Shown piece after piece: positions 52,348-60,520 of a stretch of DNA of 64,000 bases (the first letter of the stretch is position 1; every line of letters starts with the position of its first letter). Origin of the DNA: Pseudomonas sp. ANT_H12B. GTDB taxonomy: Bacteria; Pseudomonadota; Gammaproteobacteria; Pseudomonadales; Pseudomonadaceae. The translations under genes and the position numbers were made by a program. The DNA lies in NCBI RefSeq assembly GCF_008369325.1, contig NZ_VOBI01000004.1, positions 62,001-126,000 on the forward strand. Direction: 5' to 3'. Below the pieces are notes generated by a model, which did not search any database, was not told where the DNA came from, and was given only the letters and a program-made list of their open reading frames with translations.

Positions 52348-52584
52348 TCAAACGGCTTCGTCATCCGGGGTGATGGGCTCAAGCCAGATGGCCTCCGCGG
52401 GGCAAGCGGCTGCACCCTCACGAGCCTCCTCCTCCAACTCCGGCGGCACGCGGGCATCGTCGAGGTACACCATGCCATCGGCATCAAGCTTGTACAGGCT
52501 GGGGCAAATCGCAGCACACAAACCATAACCACAGCAGCGGCTTCGGTCGGCCACCGCTTTGAACTGCGCTTTTTCTGAACTCAT
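52348..52584 (-). CDS. ditA3: [3Fe-4S]-type ferredoxin of the diterpenoid dioxygenase
   Basis: ATG 52584 follows GGAG. The 78-residue protein has cluster ligands C17-x5-C23-x37-C61 followed by Pro (CCGYGLCAAICP, AAACPAEAIWLEP), the [3Fe-4S] spacing, with Tyr at the position of the fourth ligand. Two further Cys (18 and 27) are unusual. The gene lies about 9 kb from ditA1, the same odd separation reported for P. abietaniphila, and an unusual non-[2Fe-2S] ferredoxin is the documented partner of DitA. It heads the leftward operon 52584 to 48009. Confidence 0.87.
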   Translation of the reverse strand: MSSEKAQFKAVADRSRCCGYGLCAAICPSLYKLDADGMVYLDDARVPPELEEEAREGAAACPAEAIWLEPITPDDEAV

Positions 52585-52621
52585 TTTTTTCTCCTTTATC
52601 AGGTTCAGCTTTTGCAAATTA

Positions 52622-52646
52622 TGAACACTTATTTATTTTATGTGCA
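52622..52646. promoter_or_regulatory. Cluster operator/promoter of ditA3, TGAACA-N13-TGTGCA
   Basis: The dyad is centred 50 bp upstream of the ditA3 ATG. On the minus strand TGCACA is followed after 17 nt by CATAAT, a near-consensus -10. Confidence 0.65.
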
Positions 52647-52854
52647 ATTAATTTTTAACGCGGATATGCTGAGGCTCATCCGCTGTCCCTGATCATTGCC
52701 TTGGCTTAAAAAAAGGGAATCGCAGCAGGATGTTGAACACGGCTGGCTTCAGAGTGATTCAACCGTGGGTGCAACGCATGAAATTCGTTTGTCCGTTAGT
52801 CAGATAGCTGCGCTGGACAAAGCCGAATTTCTGATTTTATTCTGATTAAAAAAC

Positions 52855-52876
52855 CAGATTCTGTTCAAAGAATCTG
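52855..52876. promoter_or_regulatory. Dyad upstream of the MFS gene at 52946
   Basis: CAGATTC and GAATCTG flank an 8-nt centre that contains TGTTCA (52862-52867); 13 nt further left lies TGATTA, a degenerate partner half-site of the cluster motif. The rest of 52647-52945 holds no gene that I can support. Confidence 0.4.
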
Positions 52877-52945
52877 CTGGCGGTGATTCACATCACCACT
52901 TGTAGCAGTGCTTGGCTCAACAAAACCTATAAGGAAGCCAACTCC

Positions 52946-54208
52946 ATGCACCCGTCTAGAAACGAAGCGGCAATCGATCTGCGCGAATTCCGCCAAAGCT
53001 GGAAAATCCTGATTTTGTCGGTCGCCGGAGTGGCCATCAGCATCAACGCCGCCCTGCTCTATGGTTTCGGCACACTGGTCGTGCCGCTCGGCGATGCCTT
53101 TGGCTGGAGCAAAAGTGAGCTGCAAGCCTGCATCACCTTTCTGTTTGGCGGCGCGGTGGTGTCATTGCAGTTGGTGGGTTGGTTCAACCTGCGCTACGGC
53201 ATGAAGCGCGTTACCGTTATTTCCCTGCTGTTGTTGTCACTCGGTTACCTGGCAACCACGCAGCTGACCCAATCGATCTGGTCGATGTACATCGCCTTTG
53301 CACTGCTGCCCATCGTCGGCATGGGCGCGCTGGCCGTAACCTGGACCCAGCTGATCAGTCTTTGGTTCGACAGCAATCGCGGCCTGGCGCTCGCCATTGG
53401 TCTGTCCGGGACTGGTGTCACTGCCGCCATCATTCCCCGGCTGATGGCCTGGGGCATCGAGCAATGGGACTGGCGCGCGGCCTTCGTGATTCTCGCGCTG
53501 CTCAATCTGTTGGTGCTGCTGCCGCTGATTCTGCTGTGGTTCAAACTACCCTCTGTTGCCGGTCACCGTGACGGCGGGCGTGCGCTGGAGCAATTGCCCG
53601 GCATGTCTTTTCGTGAAGGCATGGGCTCGCTGAAATTCTGGACCTGTAACCTGGCGCTCAGCCTGGTGATTTCTTCGATTGTCGGCATGGTCACCAGCAC
53701 CGTGCCCATGCTGCAAGCCCGAGGCCTATCCGCGGGGGACGCGGCCACCATTTTCAGCTGCTTTGGTATTTCGCTGATCTTCGGCCGCATGCTTATCGGC
53801 TATCTGCTCGATCGTCTGTGGCCGCCGATTGTGTCTGCGATCAGCCTGGTGCTGCCCGCTATCGGTTGTTTCATCTACCTGAGCCCGACCACCGAATTTG
53901 CCCCGCTCATGCTGGCGGCGGTGCTGGTTGGTTTTGGCGCCGGGGCGGAGTTCGATATTGCCGCGTTCCTGATTGCCCGCTACTTCGGCTTGCGCGAATA
54001 CGGCCGCCTGTTCGGCGTGCATCAGGGCCTCAATACCGTGGCTTCGGCGCTGGCGCCGTTGCTCTTTGCGTACATGCTGGCGCGCACCGGATCGTATAAC
54101 GCCATGCTGGTTTATAGCGCCGCCTGCTGCCTGATCGGTCCGCTGTTGCTACTGACCCTTGGGCGAGTGCCGCACTTCAACGTGCAAACCATTCCCAGCC
54201 AATCCTGA
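52946..54208 (+). CDS. MFS transporter (monocarboxylate/aromatic-acid-type)
   Basis: ATG 52946 follows AAGGAAG; a longer in-frame start is discounted. The 420-residue protein has 12 helices (ISINAALLYGFGTLVVPLGD, AFGWSKSELQACITFLFGGA, VTWTQLISLWFDSNRGLALA). It is clearly paralogous to the carrier at 57149, sharing long stretches such as ALLYxFGTLVxPL and TWTQL. It heads the rightward operon with ferredoxin and reductase and is a plausible resin-acid importer. Confidence 0.85.
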   Translation: MHPSRNEAAIDLREFRQSWKILILSVAGVAISINAALLYGFGTLVVPLGDAFGWSKSELQACITFLFGGAVVSLQLVGWFNLRYGMKRVTVISLLLLSLGYLATTQLTQSIWSMYIAFALLPIVGMGALAVTWTQLISLWFDSNRGLALAIGLSGTGVTAAIIPRLMAWGIEQWDWRAAFVILALLNLLVLLPLILLWFKLPSVAGHRDGGRALEQLPGMSFREGMGSLKFWTCNLALSLVISSIVGMVTSTVPMLQARGLSAGDAATIFSCFGISLIFGRMLIGYLLDRLWPPIVSAISLVLPAIGCFIYLSPTTEFAPLMLAAVLVGFGAGAEFDIAAFLIARYFGLREYGRLFGVHQGLNTVASALAPLLFAYMLARTGSYNAMLVYSAACCLIGPLLLLTLGRVPHFNVQTIPSQS

Positions 54209-54235
54209 GCCCCCTAACAAGAATCGGAGCAGAAC

Positions 54236-54556
54236 ATGCCCACATTGACATTTATTGAACACAACGGCACCGCCCATCAAGTCAAAGGCGACATCGGCCA
54301 GTCGGTGATGCAAGCCGCGACCTTCGCCTCGGTGCCGGGTATTTCTGCCGACTGCGGTGGTGCCTGCAGTTGCGCCACCTGTCACACCTATGTCGACGAG
54401 GCCTGGCTGGGCAAGGTGCAAGCGGCGGAAGGCATGGAGAACGACATGCTCGAGTACGCTTTCGAACGTCGCGACAGCAGCCGCTTGAGCTGTCAAATGA
54501 TCATCAGCGAAGACATGGACGGCATGGTTTTGCACCTGCCGTCGTCGCAATTCTGA
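54236..54556 (+). CDS. [2Fe-2S] ferredoxin (adrenodoxin/putidaredoxin type)
   Basis: The 106-residue protein has ligands C40-x5-C46-x2-C49-x36-C86 (ADCGGACSCATCHTYV, RLSCQMIIS), the vertebrate-type P450 ferredoxin spacing. It transfers electrons from an FAD reductase to a P450. The reductase gene follows by 20 bp. The most likely acceptors are the two P450s in the window, neither of which has its own ferredoxin beside it. Confidence 0.92.
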   Translation: MPTLTFIEHNGTAHQVKGDIGQSVMQAATFASVPGISADCGGACSCATCHTYVDEAWLGKVQAAEGMENDMLEYAFERRDSSRLSCQMIISEDMDGMVLHLPSSQF

Positions 54557-54576
54557 ATGCGCGTGAAGGAGTTCCC

Positions 54577-55812
54577 ATGACCCTCGCCTCAGTCGTTATC
54601 GTCGGTGCTGGCCAGGCCGGATTTCAGGTCGCTGCCTCCCTGCGCCAGGAAGGCTTTGACGGGCGCATCACCCTGATCGGCGATGAGCCAGGCCTGCCCT
54701 ACCAGCGCCCGCCATTGTCCAAAGCCTATCTGCTCGGCAAGATCCAGGCGACCAATCTGCTGTTTCGTCCTGCTGATTTCTACACCACCCAGCGCATTGA
54801 ACTGCTGCATGACCAGGCGACCGCGATCGACCGCCTGAACCGACGCGTGGTGTTAGCCTCGGGTGCTGCTGTCAGTTACGACCATCTGGTACTGGCGACC
54901 GGAGCCCACAACCGCCCCCTGCCGGTTCCCGGCGCAGAGTTGCCGCAAGTGTTCGGTATCAAAACCAAAGCCGATGCCGACGCCCTGGCGCCGCTGGCGA
55001 AAGAAGCGCGCAACGTGGTGGTGATTGGAGCCGGGTTTATCGGCCTCGAGTTTGCGGCGGTGGCCGCTGCCCTAGGGGCTAATGTGCACGTACTGGAGCT
55101 GGGCGAGCGTCCCATGGCTCGTGCCGTGTCGCGGGAAATGTCGGAATTGTTTCGCCAGGCCCATGAAGCGTGGGGCGTCCATTTTGACTTCCGCCAGGGT
55201 TTAAGCCGCATCGACGGCGATAACGGCAAGGTGTGCGCGGTACAAACCGGTGACGGACGTGCACTCCCTGCTGACCTGGTGGTGTTTGGTATCGGTGTGA
55301 TTCCCAATGCGCAGCTGGCGACTGAAGCCGGTCTGGACATCGAGAACGGCATCAAGGTGGACGCCAGCCTGCTGACCTCTGACCCGCAAATTTCCGCGGT
55401 AGGCGATGTCGCCAGCTTCCCGTGCCTGCAAAACAATGAGTTACACACCCGCCTCGAGTCGGTGCAGAACGCCATCGACCAGGCCCGCACAGTGGCTGCA
55501 CGCTTGATGGGTAAACCGGCACCTTATAGCGCCCTGCCCTGGTTCTGGACCGATCAAGGCAACTTGAAACTGCAGATCGCCGGACTCTCGCATGGCTATG
55601 ACAGTACCGTCGTGCTCGGTTCAGTCGAAGAACATCAAGCGTCTGTGCTGTGTTTCCGCAATGACCGTCTGGTGGCCGTGGAGTCCTGCAATCGCATGGG
55701 CGATCACATGGCGGCGCGCAAGATTCTTGCTCGCGCGCCCAAGCTGACGGCAGTTGAGGCCGCCACTGACGGGTTCGATCTGAAAGCTTGGGAAGCGGCC
55801 AACCGCGACTGA
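54577..55812 (+). CDS. FAD-dependent ferredoxin reductase
   Basis: ATG 54577 follows GAAGGAG. The 411-residue protein has the N-terminal FAD fold SVVIVGAGQAGFQVAASLRQ, the second dinucleotide fold NVVVIGAGFIGLEFAAVAAA for NAD(P)H, ISAVGDVASFP near the flavin and a C-terminal reductase domain (LPWFWTDQGNLKLQIAGLS). It resembles putidaredoxin and rhodocoxin reductases and feeds the [2Fe-2S] ferredoxin encoded just upstream, and possibly the DitA3 ferredoxin, for which no separate reductase gene is visible. Confidence 0.92.
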   Translation: MTLASVVIVGAGQAGFQVAASLRQEGFDGRITLIGDEPGLPYQRPPLSKAYLLGKIQATNLLFRPADFYTTQRIELLHDQATAIDRLNRRVVLASGAAVSYDHLVLATGAHNRPLPVPGAELPQVFGIKTKADADALAPLAKEARNVVVIGAGFIGLEFAAVAAALGANVHVLELGERPMARAVSREMSELFRQAHEAWGVHFDFRQGLSRIDGDNGKVCAVQTGDGRALPADLVVFGIGVIPNAQLATEAGLDIENGIKVDASLLTSDPQISAVGDVASFPCLQNNELHTRLESVQNAIDQARTVAARLMGKPAPYSALPWFWTDQGNLKLQIAGLSHGYDSTVVLGSVEEHQASVLCFRNDRLVAVESCNRMGDHMAARKILARAPKLTAVEAATDGFDLKAWEAANRD

Positions 55813-55897
55813 ACGTCGTACTGATCTTTCACACCCGCTGCCGCGCCCGCCTTAAAGCTGACGCGGCATTTTTTTGCACAACGACTGGAGCGATGCA

Positions 55898-56731
55898 ATG
55901 AACAAAGTCTGGTTTATTACCGGTGCGGCCCGAGGCTTGGGTGCTGCCATTGCCAAAGCCGCATTGGCTGATGGTGACAGCGTGGTGGTCAGCGCCCGGC
56001 GTATCGAACCGCTGGAAATTGTCTTTGCCGAGTACGGCGAACGCGTGCTGGCAGTGGCCCTGGATGTGACCGACGAAGCCCAGGCACTGGCTGCCGTAGA
56101 AACTGCCGTGGCGCGTTTTGGCCGAATCGATGTGCTGGTCAACAACGCCGGTTATGGACAACTGGCGCCGTTTGAAGACAATTTCGCCAGCGACGCCGAC
56201 CAGCAGTTCGCGACCAATGTGTTCGGTGTGTTCAACGTCTGCCGCGCCGTGCTGCCTGTCATGCGTCAGCAACGCAGTGGCCGGGTGTTCAACGTGTCTT
56301 CAATGGGTGGCATGGTCGGGATGGGTGGTGCGGCGCTGTACTGCGCGTCTAAATTTGCTGTGGAAGGTTTTTCCGAATCCCTGGCCCAGGAAGTGGCGCA
56401 GTTCGGGATCAAGGTCACGCTGGTGGAGCCCGGGGTTTTCCGTACCGACTTTCTCGACCCCAGCTCCGCGGTCTTCGGTACACGCGGGTTGGAGGATTAC
56501 GCTGCATTCACCGCCAAGGTCAAAGGCGCTTCGGCCGCCTACAACCATCAGCAAACCGGCAACCCGGCTAAACTGGGCGATGCGCTGGTGCTCCTGGCCA
56601 ACAGCGAACATCCACCGTTGCGTTACCTGGCGGGTTCAGACGCTTATCAGCAGGTCAGCGACAAGCTCAACAGGATGCTCGCGGAAATCGAGCAATGGCA
56701 GCAGCTGTCCCATTCCACCGATGGCGTCTAG
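55898..56731 (+). CDS. Short-chain dehydrogenase (17-beta-HSD-like)
   Basis: Start ATG 55898 (MNKVWFITGAARGLGAAIAK). The 277-residue SDR has VNNAGYGQLAPFEDN, FNVSSMGGMVGMGGAALYCA and YCASKFAVEGFSESLAQEVA with catalytic Tyr/Lys, of the retinol/hydroxysteroid dehydrogenase-like group. The Arg after the second strand (VSARR) favours NADPH. Probable role: interconversion of a ring hydroxyl and ketone, for example at C7. It is the last gene of the rightward operon from 52946. Confidence 0.86.
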   Translation: MNKVWFITGAARGLGAAIAKAALADGDSVVVSARRIEPLEIVFAEYGERVLAVALDVTDEAQALAAVETAVARFGRIDVLVNNAGYGQLAPFEDNFASDADQQFATNVFGVFNVCRAVLPVMRQQRSGRVFNVSSMGGMVGMGGAALYCASKFAVEGFSESLAQEVAQFGIKVTLVEPGVFRTDFLDPSSAVFGTRGLEDYAAFTAKVKGASAAYNHQQTGNPAKLGDALVLLANSEHPPLRYLAGSDAYQQVSDKLNRMLAEIEQWQQLSHSTDGV

Positions 56732-56774
56732 GCGACGACGCGCACAGCCTTTCTGACAAGGCTGTGCGCAACGA

Positions 56775-57125
56775 TTACTGGTTGATGAAGTAACGTACGG
56801 ACAACTTTCCTTCTTCAAACCGATACAACTCGATCGTCTCGATACCGCCTTCCTGCTCGCGAAAGGCGTTCAGGTGATGGCACGCCGCTTCATTGCCATT
56901 GACGATGCACTGGCGCACTTCAACGCGAATCTTCGGTTGCTGCTGCGCCCACATGCCTTCCAGTACCTGCCAGGCATCGGCCTGGGGCTTGCCGACGTAT
57001 TCGATACTCAAGCCGTTGGCCGAGACGCTGCGGTAGTGAGCGAAAAAGCCGTCTTTGTCGCCCCGGTTCCAGCAGTCGATCTGCCCGTGCAGAAAGTGCT
57101 CGATGGTGTGTTTGTCCATGCTCAT
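56775..57125 (-). CDS. SnoaL/NTF2-like protein
   Basis: The ATG at 57125 (MSMDKHTIEHFLHGQIDCWN) follows GAGG. The 116-residue protein has the NTF2-like cone pattern (WNRGDKDGFFAHYRSVSANG, IELYRFEEGKLSVRYFINQ) of small steroid-isomerase-, SnoaL- or dehydratase-like enzymes. It could be a ketosteroid-isomerase-like catalyst shifting a ring double bond. Catalytic residues cannot be assigned with certainty. It lies 23 bp downstream of the MFS gene on the same strand. Confidence 0.72.
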   Translation of the reverse strand: MSMDKHTIEHFLHGQIDCWNRGDKDGFFAHYRSVSANGLSIEYVGKPQADAWQVLEGMWAQQQPKIRVEVRQCIVNGNEAACHHLNAFREQEGGIETIELYRFEEGKLSVRYFINQ

Positions 57126-57148
57126 TTCACGTTCATCCTCAAGTGGGT

Positions 57149-58450
57149 TCAGGCATGTGGTCGTAGCTGGAGGTTTTGCTGACGGGCGAGGAATTTTGGC
57201 TCCATTCTCAACCACAGCAGAATGGTCGGGCCGACAATGGCGCAGCAGAAACAGCACACCAGCACAGCGGAATAGCTGCCGTACAGGTCATAGAGATGGC
57301 CGAACAGCATGGGTACCAGACCGGAGACAATGGTGATCAGGCACAGGTGCAGACCAAATATCCGCGCGTAGTCTTTCAAGCCGAAATAGCGCGCCATCAG
57401 GAATGCCGCCAGATCGAACTCAGCTCCGGCACTGGCGCCGATGCACAGGGTCGCCAGCACCAGCAACGGTGTGTTTTGCGCCCCGCCAAAGAGAAAGATC
57501 GCGCAGCCCAATGCGGGTAGCGCCAGGCTCACGGCGGCCACTACTGAAGGTGAATAGCGGTCCAGCAGATAACCCACCAACAAGCGCCCGCCGATGATGG
57601 AAATACCAAAGGTACTGAAGATCTGACTGGCTTGCTGCGCACTCAGGCCCTTGCTTTGCAGCATCGGCACCATGTTGGTGACCATGCCGACGGTCAACGA
57701 CACCGACAATATCAATGCAACGTTAAAGCCCCAGTACATCCCTGAGCGCACTGCTTGTTTGAAGGACATGCCGGACAGCTCCGGAAGTTCCTTCTGCGTT
57801 GTCGCGTCAGGACTGGCGAGCAGCGCCGGCATGCGCAGCCACATCAATGACAAGGGCAACGTAAACAACAAAGGCATCGCCCCCAGCGCAATAAACCCGG
57901 CTTGCCAACCGTAGGCGGCAATCAGCCGCGACAACAGCGGTGGCAGAATCATCGCCATCAGCCCGGTGCCACACAGAATCACGGCCAGCGCCAAACCACG
58001 GTTACGCTCGAACCAGAGGTTGACCAGTTGCGTCCAGGTGATCGCAATGGTTCCGGCACAAATGATCGGCATGCTGAAAAACGCCAGGTACAACCAGCCG
58101 ATCGAACCCTCAATCCGCGTGATCGCAAAGTAACCGACGATCTGCAGCACGATCGAAACAATCGCTACCCGGCGCAGCCCGAACCGACGGTACAGCCAGC
58201 CGACCAGTTGCGTGGAAATCGCCACACCGGCGAACAGAAAGGTGATGGAGGCCTGCAAGTCGCCCCGGCTCCAGCCGAACGCCTGTTCCAGCGGAATCAC
58301 CAGGGTGCCGAAGGCGTACAGCAACGCAGCGGTAATACTGGTGCAGATGCCAAACAGGCCCAGGACAACCACGCGCCAGCCGCGCTTGAACTCGGAAAAA
58401 TCATTGCCGGCGTGGGCCGTGGTGTTGCTACTGCGTGTATCCGATGTCAT
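57149..58450 (-). CDS. MFS transporter, paralogue of the 52946 carrier
   Basis: The 433-residue protein with 12 helices (SITAALLYAFGTLVIPLEQA, FGWSRGDLQASITFLFAGVA, TWTQLVNLWFERNRGLALAV) has the same architecture as the 52946 carrier, with a slightly longer N-terminus. Two carriers of one subfamily in a single catabolic cluster may differ in substrate (acid versus neutral diterpenoid) or direction. It lies between SDR and NTF2-like genes on the minus strand. Confidence 0.85.
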   Translation of the reverse strand: MTSDTRSSNTTAHAGNDFSEFKRGWRVVVLGLFGICTSITAALLYAFGTLVIPLEQAFGWSRGDLQASITFLFAGVAISTQLVGWLYRRFGLRRVAIVSIVLQIVGYFAITRIEGSIGWLYLAFFSMPIICAGTIAITWTQLVNLWFERNRGLALAVILCGTGLMAMILPPLLSRLIAAYGWQAGFIALGAMPLLFTLPLSLMWLRMPALLASPDATTQKELPELSGMSFKQAVRSGMYWGFNVALILSVSLTVGMVTNMVPMLQSKGLSAQQASQIFSTFGISIIGGRLLVGYLLDRYSPSVVAAVSLALPALGCAIFLFGGAQNTPLLVLATLCIGASAGAEFDLAAFLMARYFGLKDYARIFGLHLCLITIVSGLVPMLFGHLYDLYGSYSAVLVCCFCCAIVGPTILLWLRMEPKFLARQQNLQLRPHA

Positions 58451-58482
58451 GACCTGACTCCCATCGCGGACGTGCGGGTTGA

Positions 58483-59271
58483 TTAATGGCCCTTGAGGAT
58501 TTCTTCGACCTTGGGCAGCGCGATCATGGTGGCGCCGCCATCCACCAGCAGCGAAGTGCCAGTGATATAGGAAGCCTCGTTGGAGGTCAGAAACAGCACG
58601 GCGTTGGCAATGTCGGCGGACTCGCCCAGACGCCCTACCGGGAAATGTGCAGCGAGTTTATGCGGCAGTTCATTGCCCAGGGTTTCGAGCATGTGATCAG
58701 TGCCGATCAGTCCGGGCTCGACGACGTTGACCAGAATATTCATGGCACCGAATTCCACCGCCAGGCCGCGGGCGAAGGCATTCATGAAGGCTTTGCTGGA
58801 ACCATAGGCAATCAGGCGAGGGGTGTATTTGCGGTTGGCTTCGCCGGACGAGATGAAAATCAGCCGGCCTTTGTCGGCTGCTTTCGACAGATAAGGTGCG
58901 CAGTCCTTGGCCAACCAGAACAACGATTGAATATTGCTGCGAACGATGTGATCAAACGTATCATCGGCCATTTCGGCGATCAGCCCGTGACTGGTATCGG
59001 CAGCGCAATGCACCACGATGTCCAGGCCACCAAAGTGCTCTACACCATCTTGCACCATTGACTTGATCGCCTCGCGGTCGGCGATGTCGCCACCGACCAG
59101 GCAGGCTTGCGCGCCCAGGGCCTTGATCTGTGCGATCGTTTCTTCACCGTATCGAGCGGTGCGTGCCGACACCACCACCTTGGCGCCTTCTCGGGCATAG
59201 GCCAGGGCAATGGCGCGACCCATGCCTCGACCTGCACCGGTGACCAGCACGACTTTGTCGCGGAATTTCAT
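58483..59271 (-). CDS. Short-chain dehydrogenase
   Basis: ATG 59271 follows GAGGA. The 262-residue SDR has TGAGRGMGRAIALAYAREG, a CAADTSHG strand replacing the usual NNAG, IFISSGEANRKYTPRLIAYG and YGSSKAFMNAFARG with catalytic Tyr/Lys, and VDGGATMIALP near the end. Substrate is unknown; one of the diterpenoid alcohols is likely. It is separated from the 59438 gene by a large REP-type hairpin. Confidence 0.86.
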   Translation of the reverse strand: MKFRDKVVLVTGAGRGMGRAIALAYAREGAKVVVSARTARYGEETIAQIKALGAQACLVGGDIADREAIKSMVQDGVEHFGGLDIVVHCAADTSHGLIAEMADDTFDHIVRSNIQSLFWLAKDCAPYLSKAADKGRLIFISSGEANRKYTPRLIAYGSSKAFMNAFARGLAVEFGAMNILVNVVEPGLIGTDHMLETLGNELPHKLAAHFPVGRLGESADIANAVLFLTSNEASYITGTSLLVDGGATMIALPKVEEILKGH

Positions 59272-59324
59272 CGTGATTCCTCATTGTTGTTATTGGTGGA
59301 GGCTACTGATACAACGCGTACGCT

Positions 59325-59417
59325 CCCCTGTAGGAGCTGCCGAAGGCTGCGATCTTTTGATCTTGCCTTCAAAAGTCAAAGTCAAAAGATCGCAGCCTTC
59401 GGCAGCTCCTACAGGGG
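59325..59417. repeat. Perfect 36-bp inverted repeat (REP/BIME-type)
   Basis: Arms 59325-59360 and 59382-59417 are exact complements around a 21-nt loop. They contain TAGGAGCTGCCGAAGGCTGC, a common Pseudomonas extragenic palindromic word. It lies between two minus-strand genes and can act as a transcription attenuator or an mRNA 3' stabiliser. Confidence 0.8.
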
Positions 59418-59437
59418 TAAAGGTTTCGGTCAACTGT

Positions 59438-60469
59438 TTACAGGTCTTTGCCTGGCACATTGCGGGCCGAGCCATTACGCCGGTCCGATTCACCCCAGCC
59501 CAGCCAGTGTGAAGGCTCACGGGTATCGCCAACCCGACGCCAACGGCCTTCCTGCTGCGCAGTGATCGGGAAGCCACCGACGAAGTCGATCATCTCGCCC
59601 TTCTCATCAGGCAAAAACTCCCACTCTTCCTTGCCTTCCAGCACGATTTTCGCGGATTTGAGGAAGTAGCTTCCGTCCTTGTGTTCGGTGTTTCCTTCGA
59701 TATCGGTGGTGACCCGAACCTCGCCTTTTTCATTGTTGAAAATGGCGTAGCCCAAGTGGTCGTGACCGACCATGAAAGAGCCGGTATCCCAGGTGCCATC
59801 TTTATAAACGGTGACGAAGGACCACCAGATCACATGCTTGTTGTTGTTCACCACCAAGTCTTTCTTGAAGTGAATGGCGCCGCCTTCGGCCATGTAGAAC
59901 TGGTCCAGCGCCATGGCGCCTTTCACCGGACGCCCCTCGCAGACACCGGCGATATCCCACAACTGCGAAACATAAAAGGTGCCCCATTCCACGCCTGGCA
60001 GGTACCACTGCAAACCTGGGCCAAGCAGTCGGCCTTCGAGGTGAAACAGGCCTTCTTCCTTCCAGGTCAGGCGTTCGCTGCTGGCGGTGATCTCCCAAGA
60101 GTTGCCGGGTTCGCCCGGGTGGCTGGCCCAACGTGCGACATCGCCTTCCAGGCTGTGTACCGGCAGTGGTGTCAGCGCCTGGCGGGCCATTTTTTCGTGG
60201 TCCATGCGCAGGTTGACGTTATCGACGTGATTGTTCAGGTAGAAGAACTTGGTTGGGTTGGGGGTGCCATTGGGCGCCATCAGCGACCGTACGAATGAGT
60301 AAATGTTGCCTTGCTCATCGCGCACAGAACCGAACGGCGAACTTTTGCTCAGGTGCAGGCCGAAGAAGCCGCGTTCGGCTGACATCGAAGCGCCGGTGAC
60401 CTTGTGCGGCCCAACCAGTTGTTGAAAGCCGAAATCACCGCGTTCTGGAATGGTTTTAAACGTTCTCAT
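59438..60469 (-). CDS. Unrecognised catabolic-cluster protein (343 aa)
   Basis: ATG 60469 follows GAGGGC. The protein is rich in aromatic residues and beta strand (LQWYLPGVEWGTFYVSQLWD, KHVIWWSFVTVYKDGTWDTG, WEFLPDEKGEMIDFVGGF) with no signal peptide, transmembrane segment or nucleotide motif. The pattern suggests a two-lobed lipocalin- or AttH/CrtC-like beta-barrel able to hold a hydrophobic ligand; this is inference. It sits between a P450 and an SDR gene on the same strand, so it may bind or hydrate a diterpenoid intermediate. Confidence 0.6.
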   Translation of the reverse strand: MRTFKTIPERGDFGFQQLVGPHKVTGASMSAERGFFGLHLSKSSPFGSVRDEQGNIYSFVRSLMAPNGTPNPTKFFYLNNHVDNVNLRMDHEKMARQALTPLPVHSLEGDVARWASHPGEPGNSWEITASSERLTWKEEGLFHLEGRLLGPGLQWYLPGVEWGTFYVSQLWDIAGVCEGRPVKGAMALDQFYMAEGGAIHFKKDLVVNNNKHVIWWSFVTVYKDGTWDTGSFMVGHDHLGYAIFNNEKGEVRVTTDIEGNTEHKDGSYFLKSAKIVLEGKEEWEFLPDEKGEMIDFVGGFPITAQQEGRWRRVGDTREPSHWLGWGESDRRNGSARNVPGKDL

Positions 60470-60520
60470 GATGCCCTCTGTTGTTTTTGTTGAGGCAGGG
60501 AAACGGGATTACAGCGTGAT

